From contig JBKECK010000039.1 of assembly GCA_047974625.1 (NCBI GenBank), positions 1-64,000 on the forward strand: a DNA stretch of 64,000 bases, in the 5' to 3' direction. Shown piece by piece: positions 16,495-23,857 of the stretch. A program made the position numbers and the translations under genes. Position 1 is the first letter of the stretch. Each line of letters starts with the position of its first letter. A model generated the notes under the pieces. That model saw only the letters and a program-made list of their open reading frames with translations, was not told the DNA's origin and did not search any database. This DNA comes from CADEDH01 sp047974625. Lineage in GTDB: Bacteria > Actinomycetota > Acidimicrobiia > Acidimicrobiales > SZUA-35.

Positions 16495-17705
16495 GACTGA
16501 TCCCCGCGGCCGGCCGGCGGGACGCCGGTCCGGCCGTTCAGGTCACCGGCGTGCTCGCCGACACGCTCGGCGCCGGGCGACCACCAGCGTCCGCTCCCGG
16601 AGCGCCGCCCGGCCACGCCGCTCAGGGGCACCCGGGGGTCGAGCACACTCTGGGCCAGATCGCCGAGAGCGTTCCCGACGAACACGAACACGGCGGAGAA
16701 CAGGGCGATGCCCACCAGGAGTGGCACATCGCCCCGAACCCCGGCCTCGGTGGTGGCCTGACCCAGGCCGGGGTAGGAGAACACCGTCTCGGCCAGGATC
16801 GCCCCACCGAACAGCTCGCTGACCGAGGCGAACAGCAACAGCCCGGCCGGCACGGCGGCGCTGCGGACCACCCGGTGTCGGACGAGGCCGGCACCCCGGT
16901 CGCCCTGGGCCCGGGCGAAGAGCACGAATTCCGATCGCAACGCGGCCGTGGCCCGCTCCCGGGTGTGGAGCACGATCGGGGCCACCCCCACGATCGACAG
17001 CGTCACCGCCGGCAGCAGCAGGTGATGGGCCCGGGTGAGCAGGCTCGTCTCAGCAGGGTCGGCCCCGATGGGCACGGCACAGCACAGCGGCGTCCACCGT
17101 AGCGACACCGAGAACACCGCCAGGAGGAGCAGCCCGATCCAGAAGGTGGGGGCCGACGCCAGGGTGTAGGCCCACCACCGGATGGTCCGGTCGATCACCG
17201 AGTCTCGGGTGGCGGCGGCCACGATACCGAGCCCGAAACCGAGAATGCCCGAGGCCAGCCAGGCCACGGTCATGAGCGCCAACGAGGCGGTGAACCGCTG
17301 CGAGATGACGGTGGCCACCGGCTGGTCGTAGATCATCGAGGTCCCCAGGTTGCCTCTGACCAGCTGGCCGACAAGGCGACCAAACCGGACCGGCGCCGGG
17401 TCGTCGAGGCCCCACCTCTCGGCGATCAGCGCCCGCTGCTCGGGCCCGATCCTGGCCGTGTCGGCTCCGATGTAGGCGTTCACCGGGTCGATGGGCGACG
17501 CCTCCACCAGGGCGAAGCAGCCGATGGTGACGGCCACCAGGAGCAGCGCCAGCCGCCACAACCGCCCGACAACCCACCGAGCCGGGCCGGCCGCCGCGGG
17601 CCGGGCAGCGGCGTCGGTGTCGGGGCTGGTACCGGTAGCTCGATTCGGGTCCCGGCCCGGCCTCCCCCAGGAGGTCAAGGGCAGCCGGGTTCGATCACTC
17701 AGCAC
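16491..17705 (-). CDS. nikB: nickel/peptide-type ABC transporter permease, NikB-like
   Basis: The 404-residue membrane protein carries the OppB/NikB signatures: 'RWGLDDPAPVRFGRLVGQLV', 'GNLGTSMIYDQPVATVISQR' and the coupling loop 'SEFVLFARAQGDRGAGLVRH'. It has an unusual N-terminal tail of about 45 residues and a C-terminal tail of about 45 that are not part of the fold. I start it at GTG 17705, which overlaps the stop of the binding-protein gene; the start could also be farther in, since the first conserved residues appear only at 'ALLLVAVTIGCFALVEASP'. It is the first permease of the operon. Confidence 0.86.
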   Translation of the reverse strand: MLSDRTRLPLTSWGRPGRDPNRATGTSPDTDAAARPAAAGPARWVVGRLWRLALLLVAVTIGCFALVEASPIDPVNAYIGADTARIGPEQRALIAERWGLDDPAPVRFGRLVGQLVRGNLGTSMIYDQPVATVISQRFTASLALMTVAWLASGILGFGLGIVAAATRDSVIDRTIRWWAYTLASAPTFWIGLLLLAVFSVSLRWTPLCCAVPIGADPAETSLLTRAHHLLLPAVTLSIVGVAPIVLHTRERATAALRSEFVLFARAQGDRGAGLVRHRVVRSAAVPAGLLLFASVSELFGGAILAETVFSYPGLGQATTEAGVRGDVPLLVGIALFSAVFVFVGNALGDLAQSVLDPRVPLSGVAGRRSGSGRWWSPGAERVGEHAGDLNGRTGVPPAGRGDQS

Positions 17706-19345
17706 GTCCAGGTCCACTGGAGGATGCCGGCTGTGATCGGGTAGCCGTGGCCGTGGGGCTCCACCTGGCTATCGCCCACGTCGAGGCACTGGTCGACGAA
17801 GTAGGTGTGGTCGAGGTTCACCAGCCAGGCCCACACCGCGTCGGCCGGGGCGGTGAACCCCTGGCCCTCGTCGTCCAGCTGGGCCGCCCGCCAAAGGGCG
17901 TCGGCCTCCTCCTCGCTGGGGGCGGCTAGGGCCAGATCCAGGTAGTTGTCGACCACCTCGCTCTGGTAGTAGCCGGCGTTGAAGTACGCCACGCCGGCCA
18001 GGCTGGAGTGGTAGAGGTTGTACATCTCGGTCTGGTCGTGGCTTCCCCAGCCGAACACCACCGGATTGGCGTGCATCCGCCGCTCGATGTCATCCCAGGA
18101 GGCGCCATCCACCGCCACGTCGAGCCCGATCGGTGCCAGCATGTCGGCCACCGCTACTGCCAGGCCCTGCCGGGTTAGGTCGGAGGCCGGGTAGATCAGG
18201 GTGAACGCGGCCGGCACACCGTCCTTGTCGACCACGCCGTCGCCGTCGGAGTCGACCCAGCCACCGTCGGCCAGGATCTGCCGGGCCCTCTCGGGGTCGG
18301 CGTCCTCGATGGCGGACGACGGCTCGAACCACGGCAGCCCGTCCACCGGGCCGTAGGCAGGGATGCCGTACCCGTCGAGGATGCCGTCGACCAGGCCGGT
18401 CCGGTCCACCGCCACGTTCACCGCCTGCCGGATGGCCAGATCGGCGGTGACGTCGTTCCCGATCGGGTCGCCGGCCTCGGTCGTCTCCTCCTTGTCCGGT
18501 CGCGTCGGGAACAGGATCCCCCGGTTGTCGATCGACGTCACCGGGAGACGGGTCATCCCCGCCACGTCGGAGCTGGCCAACGCCGGCGGTACCGACGCCA
18601 CGTCGACCTCCCCTGCCTGGGCCGCCGCCAGCGCCGCATCCTCCTCCAGGAACACCAGCACCAGGCGTTCGAACGCCGGCTGCTGGCCGTAGTACAGGTG
18701 GTTCCGCTCCACGATCAACTGCTGCCCCTCGTCCCACCGGACCAGCTGGTAGGGGCCCGAGCCGAGGGGTTCACGGCCATAGCCGTCATCGTGGCTGGCT
18801 TCAGGAACGATGCCCAGTGTGATCAGTCGATTGACGAAGGTGCTCTGCGGCGAGGTGAGCCGCAACTCGACGGTGGTGTCATCGACGGCCACTGCCTCAT
18901 CAAGTGCCGTGAGATCGACCACGCCACCGGAGGTGGCAGCGGTGTTGAATGTGTAGGCCACGTCGGATGTGGCCAGCGGAGTGCCGTCGGAGAACTGCAC
19001 GTCGTCCCGGATGCTCACCGTCCACACCAACCCGTCGGGGCTCACCTCGTAGCCGGTGGCCAGGTCGTTCACCACGTTCAGATCGGCATCCCGGGTGAGC
19101 AGCGTCGACTGGAACAGCGGCGACCCGTAGCGACCCCACCCTAGGGTCGGGTCGTACCCCTCTTCCGGCTCGCCCCCCACGGCCAACACCAACTCCTCAG
19201 GCGCAGTCGACCCGTCGTCGGACGTCGACGCATCGTTCGACGGTCCGGACTGTTCAGGATCGGACCCTCCGCAGGCTGAAGCCAGCAGGGCGAGAACCAC
19301 AACTGGCGCCAGACGCCAGAGGTGATGACGGGATCGGTACGACAC
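17699..19345 (-). CDS. nikA: nickel/peptide-type ABC transporter substrate-binding lipoprotein, NikA-like
   Basis: The 548-residue SBP_bac_5-family protein has a lipobox Cys at residue 25 ('LLASACGG') and an acidic linker, then the family signature 'DVQFSDGTPLATSDVAYTFN'. Peptide, nickel and nickel-chelate binders share this fold. The C-terminus 'VEPHGHGYPITAGILQWTW' contains His residues that could ligate metal and resembles nickel-transport members. The start is GTG 19345 with 'aaggag' nearby. The next gene upstream is a larC relic and then a Nur-like regulator, both nickel-related, so nickel (free or as a chelate) is the best substrate guess; peptide import cannot be excluded from this protein alone. 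Confidence 0.8.
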   Translation of the reverse strand: MSYRSRHHLWRLAPVVVLALLASACGGSDPEQSGPSNDASTSDDGSTAPEELVLAVGGEPEEGYDPTLGWGRYGSPLFQSTLLTRDADLNVVNDLATGYEVSPDGLVWTVSIRDDVQFSDGTPLATSDVAYTFNTAATSGGVVDLTALDEAVAVDDTTVELRLTSPQSTFVNRLITLGIVPEASHDDGYGREPLGSGPYQLVRWDEGQQLIVERNHLYYGQQPAFERLVLVFLEEDAALAAAQAGEVDVASVPPALASSDVAGMTRLPVTSIDNRGILFPTRPDKEETTEAGDPIGNDVTADLAIRQAVNVAVDRTGLVDGILDGYGIPAYGPVDGLPWFEPSSAIEDADPERARQILADGGWVDSDGDGVVDKDGVPAAFTLIYPASDLTRQGLAVAVADMLAPIGLDVAVDGASWDDIERRMHANPVVFGWGSHDQTEMYNLYHSSLAGVAYFNAGYYQSEVVDNYLDLALAAPSEEEADALWRAAQLDDEGQGFTAPADAVWAWLVNLDHTYFVDQCLDVGDSQVEPHGHGYPITAGILQWTWTC

Positions 19346-19379
19346 GGGCGGGGCTCCTTCTTTTACTTCGACATCGTTC

Positions 19380-19409
19380 TTGCGACTTGCTCACAGGACT
19401 TGTTCACAG
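19380..19409. promoter_or_regulatory. tandem 13-bp direct repeat and possible Nur site upstream of the nik-type operon
   Basis: Two adjacent 13-mers, 'gacttgctcacag' (19384-19396) and 'gacttgttcacag' (19397-19409), differ at one base. They lie 39-64 bases upstream of the GTG at 19345. Overlapping them, 'ttgcga', five bases, 'tcacag' (19380-19396) has the same 6-5-6 spacing as the perfect repeat upstream of the superoxide dismutase gene, with 4 of 6 bases matching in the right arm. It is a candidate operator. Confidence 0.45.
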
Positions 19410-19469
19410 CAGGCCGGGGACCGGATTGGCAGAGTGCGAACTTCGCTCAACGGCCCGGTTGGCAGGACC

Positions 19470-19881
19470 CACGTCGAGGCCCCGAACCCGTCCCCGGACG
19501 GAATTGCCCACGGCAACGAGGTCGAGGTGACGTCCAGAGCGGACAGCGCCACGCAGGCACCCACCCCATCGATCACGGTGTCGAGCGCCGACTTGGTGGA
19601 CGTGCTCATCGTCGACCGCGACCCCGTGGATCCCGGCCTCGATCACGGCGATGCGGTCGATCACCGCCACCGCAACGGCAGCCACGTCTGTCGCCGGGAC
19701 GCCAGCCGGGAACACCGAGCAGTTTCAGGTCGGCGCGGATCCTCTCCAGCGAAGCGCTGGCGTCCACCAACGCGCTCAGCGGCATGTCCCCGCTCACCCC
19801 GGTCACCGGATCGATGTGCAGGTGTGACCCATGGACCCGGTCGCGGCTGGTGGCTGTGTTCAACGGTGTGCTGACGGTCAT
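19470..19881 (-). pseudogene. larC: decayed larC (nickel-pincer cofactor nickel insertase)
   Basis: From ATG 19881, with 'aaaggag' upstream, the frame reads 'LHIDPVTGVSGDMPLSALVD' and 'RIRADLKLLGVPGW', the hallmark N-terminus of LarC, the CTP-dependent enzyme that inserts nickel into the lactate-racemase pincer cofactor. It then degenerates: 'IEAGIHGVAVDDEHVHQVGA' appears in a second frame and 'DTVIDGVGACVALSALDV' in a third, both matching the next LarC blocks. Part of the protein between them is missing and the large C-terminal domain is absent. So this is a deleted, twice-frameshifted remnant. It lies between nikA and the Nur-like gene, in the same direction as the nik operon, and supports a nickel role for the locus. 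Confidence 0.75.
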
Positions 19882-19955
19882 CGGCAGACGGCTCCTTTCG
19901 AGAGTCGGACTGCGGCCGGATCGGCCGGAGAGGGACGGTCGCGCCCTACCGTGAG

Positions 19956-20408
19956 GTGGTGGATCCGGTCGTGGTGAGAGAGCAGCTGCGGGCACTGGGA
20001 CAACGCTGGACCCCAGCGCGAGCAGCGGTGCTCGACGTGATCGGCTCCACCGACGCCCACCTCTCGGCCGACCAGATCAGCCACGCCGTGAGCGAACACC
20101 TCCCCGACGTCCACCGGGCCACCGTGTTCCGCGTCCTCGACCGCATGGTCGAACTCGGCGTCATCGCCCACGTCCACCTGCCCCACGGCGCCACCACCTA
20201 CCACCTCCGTACACACAACGATCCGATGCATCTCCACGTCCGGTGCCGAACCTGTGAGCGGGTCTTCGACGTCGACCCCGACGTGCTGGACGATGCCGCC
20301 CGCGACCTAGCCGACTCGATCGGGTTCCAACTCGACGCCGATCATGTCGCCCTCTCCGGGCGATGCCAGGACTGCAGCACCGAGCCAGCCGCGCCCGACA
20401 CCGAGTAG
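19956..20408 (+). CDS. nur: Fur-family nickel-responsive regulator, Nur-like
   Basis: The 150-residue Fur-family protein has the winged helix ('RWTPARAAVLDVIGSTDAHL', 'HRATVFRVLDRMVELGVI') and two Cys pairs for structural zinc ('CRTC', 'CQDC'). The sensor segment reads 'AHVHLPHGATTYHL', very close to the His-rich nickel site of Streptomyces Nur, 'HAHLGHGAPTYHL', rather than to Fur, Zur or PerR. In Streptomyces Nur represses nickel uptake and the iron superoxide dismutase when nickel is plentiful. Here it lies between a nik-type transporter and an Fe/Mn superoxide dismutase, the same partners. Start GTG 19956 is preferred; ribosome site is weak. The Nur call rests on this motif plus context. 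Confidence 0.8.
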   Translation: MVDPVVVREQLRALGQRWTPARAAVLDVIGSTDAHLSADQISHAVSEHLPDVHRATVFRVLDRMVELGVIAHVHLPHGATTYHLRTHNDPMHLHVRCRTCERVFDVDPDVLDDAARDLADSIGFQLDADHVALSGRCQDCSTEPAAPDTE

Positions 20409-20456
20409 CCCTGACGCCACGGGGCTGGCGATCGTTCCGGCCGCCCAGCCCGGCTT

Positions 20457-20470
20457 CCACCTCCAGGTGG
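20457..20470. terminator. short hairpin between convergent nur and sod genes
   Basis: 'ccacct', two bases, 'aggtgg' forms a 6-bp stem in the 79-base gap between the two convergent stops. There is no T-run, and the stem is short, so it is only a weak candidate for a bidirectional terminator. Confidence 0.25.
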
Positions 20471-20487
20471 CACCGGCACGGGGTCCG

Positions 20488-21090
20488 TCACCTCGACGAG
20501 GCTGCTACGAACCGGTCGACCACGTTGTCCCAGTTCACGATCGTCCAGAGCGCATCGACGTAGTCGGCCTTGACGTTGCGGTACTGGAGATAGAACGCGT
20601 GTTCCCAGATATCGAACACCAGCAACGGAGTCGTGCTGGGCGAGTGGTTCGCCTGATGGTCTTGGATCTGCTCGACCATGAGCCGCTTGCTCAGGCTGTC
20701 GTAGGACAGCGCCCCCCAACCCGATCCCTGCACGCCGTTCGTCACCGCCGTCAGATGAGCCCTGAATTGTTCGAATCCGCCGAAGTCCCTGTCGATCGCC
20801 TCGGCCAGAACCCCATCCGGCTCGCCTCCACCATCGGGCGAGAGATTGGTCCAGTAGATCGAGTGCAGCGCGTGCCCCGACAGGTGGAACGCAAGGGTCT
20901 TCTCCAACCCCACGATCCCATCGTACGAACCTGAGGCCCGCGCTTCGGCCAGCTGATCCGACACCCTGTTCGCCCCGAGGACGTAGGCGGCGTGGTGCTT
21001 GTCGTGGTGCAACTCGATGATCGACCCCGAAATGGCGGGCTCCAACGCCCCGTGGTCGTACGGAAGGTCCGGCAATGTGTAGACGTTCAT
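20488..21090 (-). CDS. Fe/Mn superoxide dismutase
   Basis: The 200-residue enzyme converts superoxide to hydrogen peroxide and oxygen in the cytoplasm. It has the family blocks 'IIELHHDKHHAAYVLGANR', 'FHLSGHALHSIYWTNLSPDG', 'GSGWGALSYD' and 'VFDIWEHAFYLQYRNVKADY'; the metal ligands are the His in the first two blocks and the Asp and His of 'DIWEHAFY'. Length and motifs match actinobacterial SodA/SodF. Whether it uses Fe or Mn cannot be read directly. The start is ATG 21090, 24 bases from a perfect inverted repeat. It is convergent with the Nur-like gene, and Streptomyces sodF is repressed by Nur, so nickel-dependent repression is likely. Confidence 0.9.
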   Translation of the reverse strand: MNVYTLPDLPYDHGALEPAISGSIIELHHDKHHAAYVLGANRVSDQLAEARASGSYDGIVGLEKTLAFHLSGHALHSIYWTNLSPDGGGEPDGVLAEAIDRDFGGFEQFRAHLTAVTNGVQGSGWGALSYDSLSKRLMVEQIQDHQANHSPSTTPLLVFDIWEHAFYLQYRNVKADYVDALWTIVNWDNVVDRFVAASSR

Positions 21091-21113
21091 GAGACTCCGA
21101 CCCTACCCGTTAA

Positions 21114-21130
21114 ATGCGATCAAGTCGCAT
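21114..21130. promoter_or_regulatory. perfect 6-5-6 inverted repeat, candidate Nur box of sod
   Basis: 'atgcga', five bases, 'tcgcat' is an exact inverted repeat 24 bases upstream of the superoxide dismutase ATG. The spacing and core (TGC/GCA) agree with the Streptomyces Nur box, tTGCaa-N5-ttGCAA. A Nur-like gene is 700 bases away. This is the best operator candidate in the nickel region. Confidence 0.65.
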
Positions 21131-21156
21131 CTAGATGGGTTCTTGCGGTCCTCCAA

Positions 21157-21315
21157 GTTGGCCATGTCCGTCGACTCAAGGCCGTCGTGGGGCGGGCCCT
21201 GCAACTGGCCTGGGGTCTGGGTGCCGGACCGGCCGACACCTGGGTGGTAGATCTGGACTCCACGAGCTGTGAAGTCCACGGCTACGCCAAAGGGACCGCC
21301 TACGGCTACCCCACG
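21157..21315 (+). pseudogene. IS1380-family transposase fragment
   Basis: In one frame the sequence reads 'GHVRRLKAVVGRALQLAWGL', 'DTWVVDLDSTSCEVHGYAK' and 'GTAYGY', which matches the region around the first catalytic Asp of IS1380-type transposases ('DxDST...EVHGYAKQGAAYGY'). Neither the N-terminus nor the rest of the catalytic domain is present. The left edge abuts the sod promoter and the right edge runs into a VOC gene that lacks its N-terminus. It is a short relic without coding capacity. Confidence 0.7.
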
Positions 21316-21329
21316 ACCGAAGCCGCCCA

Positions 21330-21680
21330 CGCCCCCGACTCGTCGTCCCCTCTCCCGACGAGGCCTCCGACTATTACCAGCAGGCCCTCGGCGCCTGTCA
21401 GACCGCACGCTTCGCCATGCCGGACGGCACTGTGGTGGAGGTGGAGCTGGTGATCGACGACGCGGTGCTCACCCTCACCCAGGAAGTGAGGGAGTGGGGA
21501 CTGATCGGCCCGACCACCCTCGGTGGCTCGGCGTCGCTGATCACCTTGGAGGTGGATCACGCCCGGAAGGTGGCCGAGCGCATGGTGGCCTGCGGTGGTT
21601 GTCCCATCGAGGACCATCCCAACGGCCGCTGTGAGGGTCGGGTGGCCGATCCCTTCGGCCACCTGTGGATCCCACCCACC
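21330..21680 (+). pseudogene. VOC-fold gene relic, 5' end lost at the IS1380 fragment
   Basis: One frame reads 'RLVVPSPDEASDYYQQALGA', 'VEVELVIDDAVLTLTQEV' and 'VADPFGHLWI', the pattern of PhnB/glyoxalase-like VOC proteins. The first beta-alpha unit is present but no start codon or ribosome site precedes it, because the IS1380 fragment joins directly upstream. At 'GHLWI' the frame slips by one base into the following VOC gene ('PTHPIGFVDESQ'), so the two may once have been one two-domain protein. The coordinates are those of recognisable sequence. Confidence 0.55.
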
Positions 21681-22105
21681 CCATCGGCTTCGTCGACGAG
21701 TCCCAGGTCACCGGCGAGCGGACCGACGGGCCCGCCGCCACCGATGGCGACCTGGCGGCCGTCAATCGGATCGTTCCCAACCTCAGCGTCACCGATCACG
21801 ACGCCACCGTGGAGTTCTACACCACCCTTCTCGGCCTGGAGGTGATGATGGACCATGGCTGGATCGTCACCCTGACCTCACCGGAGCGGATGTCAGCCCA
21901 GCTGAGTGTCCTCGCCCCGGGGATCGAGGCCAATCAGCTGCCGATGTTCAGCATCGAGGTGGCCGACGTCCGGGCCGCCCACGACCGCTTCACCGAGGCT
22001 GGGGTGACGATCGCCTACCCCCTCACCGTCGAGCCCTGGGGTATCGAGCGGTTCTTCGCTCTCGATCCCAGCGGTCACCTCATCAACATCCTCCAGCACG
22101 CGTAA
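21665..22105 (+). CDS. VOC-superfamily protein
   Basis: The 146-residue protein contains one VOC unit pair: 'NRIVPNLSVTDHDATVEFYT' followed by 'LLGLEVMMDHGWIVTLTSPE', then 'MFSIEVADVRAAHDRFTEAG' and 'PWGIERFFALDPSGHLINIL'. The motif 'FFALDPSGHLINI' is common in glyoxalase/dioxygenase-like proteins of unknown substrate. ATG 21665 gives about 35 residues before the domain, in a region that aligns in another frame with the end of the preceding VOC relic. So the start is doubtful, and the gene may be the surviving half of a tandem-domain protein. Confidence 0.7.
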   Translation: MDPTHPIGFVDESQVTGERTDGPAATDGDLAAVNRIVPNLSVTDHDATVEFYTTLLGLEVMMDHGWIVTLTSPERMSAQLSVLAPGIEANQLPMFSIEVADVRAAHDRFTEAGVTIAYPLTVEPWGIERFFALDPSGHLINILQHA

Positions 22106-22818
22106 GGTCCCCCGCCACCGGTGCCGGCCCCGGCGGTGGGGAGATGGTTGATCCCCTCGGCTCCCAGCGCGAGCAGAGCAGTGGGGGTCACCCCGGTCAG
22201 GGCCCGGATCTCCCGGGTCAGGTGGGCCTGATCGGCGCACCCGTTGACCACCTCCACCTCGGCCAGTGACACCCCACCAGCCCGGCGCAGGGCCCACAGG
22301 GTCGACTGGAACCGAGCCGGCCGCTGATAGCGCTTGGGAACGACGCCCACCGTCCGCCGGAACGCCGGGACCAGCTGTCGACGGTCGATGCCAACACGGT
22401 CGGCCAGCGCCCACCGGCATCCCCTCGCGGACAGCCCGCTCGGCGGCCACCACCCGCCGGTCGGTTGGATCGGCTCCCGGGGCCCGGCGGTGCCTGGCCA
22501 CCAGCTCCACGGCCAGGGCCTCCATCCGGTCGAGGATCCCGGACGGCTGGTGCCACCCATCGATGGGGACTGGCACCGGGGCCGAAAGCTGGTCGAGGTC
22601 GACCGCCATGTCGACGAGGGCGTCGGCCGGTGCGGCACCTCCTTCACCGACGGGCCCGCCTCACCGACCTCCACCCACATCGCGTCGACCACGCCGGCCA
22701 GCAGCGGGTGGGGTGGGCGCCGGATCCCGTCACGACGCCCCCGCACCGGCCGGACAACCCCGAGGTGTAGATGCCGTCGGCTGGGGTTGTCGGGGCCGCG
22801 TCGCCGCTCGGGCGGCAC
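22075..22818 (-). pseudogene. AraC-family transcriptional regulator, twice frameshifted
   Basis: The C-terminal helix-turn-helix domain is clear: 'ALADRVGIDRRQLVPAFRRT', 'GVSLAEVEVVNGCADQAHLT' and 'IRALTGVTPTALLALG'. The N-terminal part starts in this frame, moves to a second frame ('DLDQLSAPVPVPIDGWHQPS', 'MEALAVELVARHRR') near 22620 and returns near 22410 at 'GMPVGALADRVG'. The two slips cancel, so the whole protein can be reassembled at about normal length. It overlaps the VOC gene by 31 bases at the 3' end, tail to tail. Either the gene is decaying or there are two sequencing errors. Confidence 0.65.
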
Positions 22819-23391
22819 CGAACGCCGCGGTCAGTCCAAACCGCCGACGGTGATGACGGTGCGGTCTCCCGCCGTGCGGGCTCGTCGGGCGCTGCGTGGG
22901 TGAGGATCGCCGTGACACCAACGCCTTCGAGTATCCGCCGTCGCCGCTTGATCGGCTACCGGGCATCGACCGGCACGGAGATGCCCCGACCAGGAGCACC
23001 CCGAGGCCGGCAACCACCGGCTCCCACCCTTGGCCATGACGACTGCGGCGCGGGCGACAGCTTCGACACCGTGGGCGATGAACATCTGGGCCACCGAACG
23101 GCCTGCTCCCAGAGGTGGCCATGGCTGAGCGTCCGCTCGCTCGTCACGACCGCTGAACGGTCGGCGCACGCGGGCGGCCGCATCGAGGGAACAGCGGCTG
23201 GAGCAGGTCATCGGCCGCCGGCACGCTCGTGTCAACGGCCTCTCCTTCGGCGAGTCGCCACTCGGCGGGGAGATCAATGTCCACCAAGTGGTCTCAGGCT
23301 CGGCCGACTCGCGCCCTGAGCTCAGCCCCTCTCACTCCACGACTATCCAACCACGGCCAACACGTGCATTCTCTGACGCGCTCCGGTCCTC
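22819..23391. other. 0.57-kb stretch holding repeat copy B and no intact gene
   Basis: Most of it is the dispersed repeat at 23082-23366. The remainder (22819-23081) has open frames of high Arg/Pro content without family resemblance. A minus-strand piece near 23040-23100 reads 'VAQMFIAHGVEAVARAAVVM', which looks protein-like but could not be named and has no start or continuation. Confidence 0.4.
23082..23366. repeat. dispersed 0.3-kb repeat, copy B (partner at 231-541)
   Basis: It aligns in the same orientation with 231-541 from 'catctgggccaccga' to 'gccaacacgtgc'. Differences are single substitutions and small indels spread along the length, so the duplication is not recent. It stops about 25 bases before the end of the PPOX-fold gene. 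The two copies are 22.8 kb apart and could recombine to delete the segment between them. Confidence 0.75.
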
Positions 23392-23787
23392 TCAGGCCGC
23401 GACCACACGCGCCGGCGTGAAGGTGGCGATCACACGATCACCGGGAATGTCGAGTATCTCGATCGGCGTGCTGTATCGCTCGGCGAACTTGGGGAGCAAC
23501 GTCTTGTCGGGATCGGGGGCGAGTTCGACGGTGGCGCGGATCTCGAGGGTCCGATAGGGGTTGGCGGGGTCCAGGATGAACAGGGTGGCCTTGGCGTTCC
23601 GGACCAGATTCCTGTACTTCTGCCGGTCGGTGGTGATAGAGGTCTTGAGGACGCCGTCGTCGTCGACGAGGTACCATACCGCCGTTGACTGGGGGAGGCC
23701 GTCGACTCCGACCGTGGTGAAGACCGCGGTGTGGGCTCCGTCGAGCAGGTCGGCGTGCGTATCGGGTACTTCGATCCTGGTGGTCAT
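23392..23787 (-). CDS. PPOX-class (pyridoxamine-oxidase fold) F420- or FMN-dependent protein
   Basis: The 131-residue protein is a split-barrel flavin/F420-binding protein: 'GAHTAVFTTVGVDGLPQSTA', 'VWYLVDDDGVLKTSITTDRQ', 'KYRNLVRNAKATLFILDPAN'. The Arg/Lys cluster in 'TDRQKYRNLVRN' binds the cofactor phosphate. Actinobacterial members with this exact layout use F420H2 as hydride donor. The start is ATG 23787; about 90 upstream codons are open but unlike the family. It follows the TetR gene after 70 bases on the same strand and may be co-transcribed. The nearby F420-type monooxygenase at 25442 fits the theme. Confidence 0.8.
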   Translation of the reverse strand: MTTRIEVPDTHADLLDGAHTAVFTTVGVDGLPQSTAVWYLVDDDGVLKTSITTDRQKYRNLVRNAKATLFILDPANPYRTLEIRATVELAPDPDKTLLPKFAERYSTPIEILDIPGDRVIATFTPARVVAA

Positions 23788-23857
23788 GCTCGTGAGCTCC
23801 CGGTCGCTTCCACACTGGGCAGTGGCGGGGCACCGAAGTCGGTGGCGTCGATGGCGT

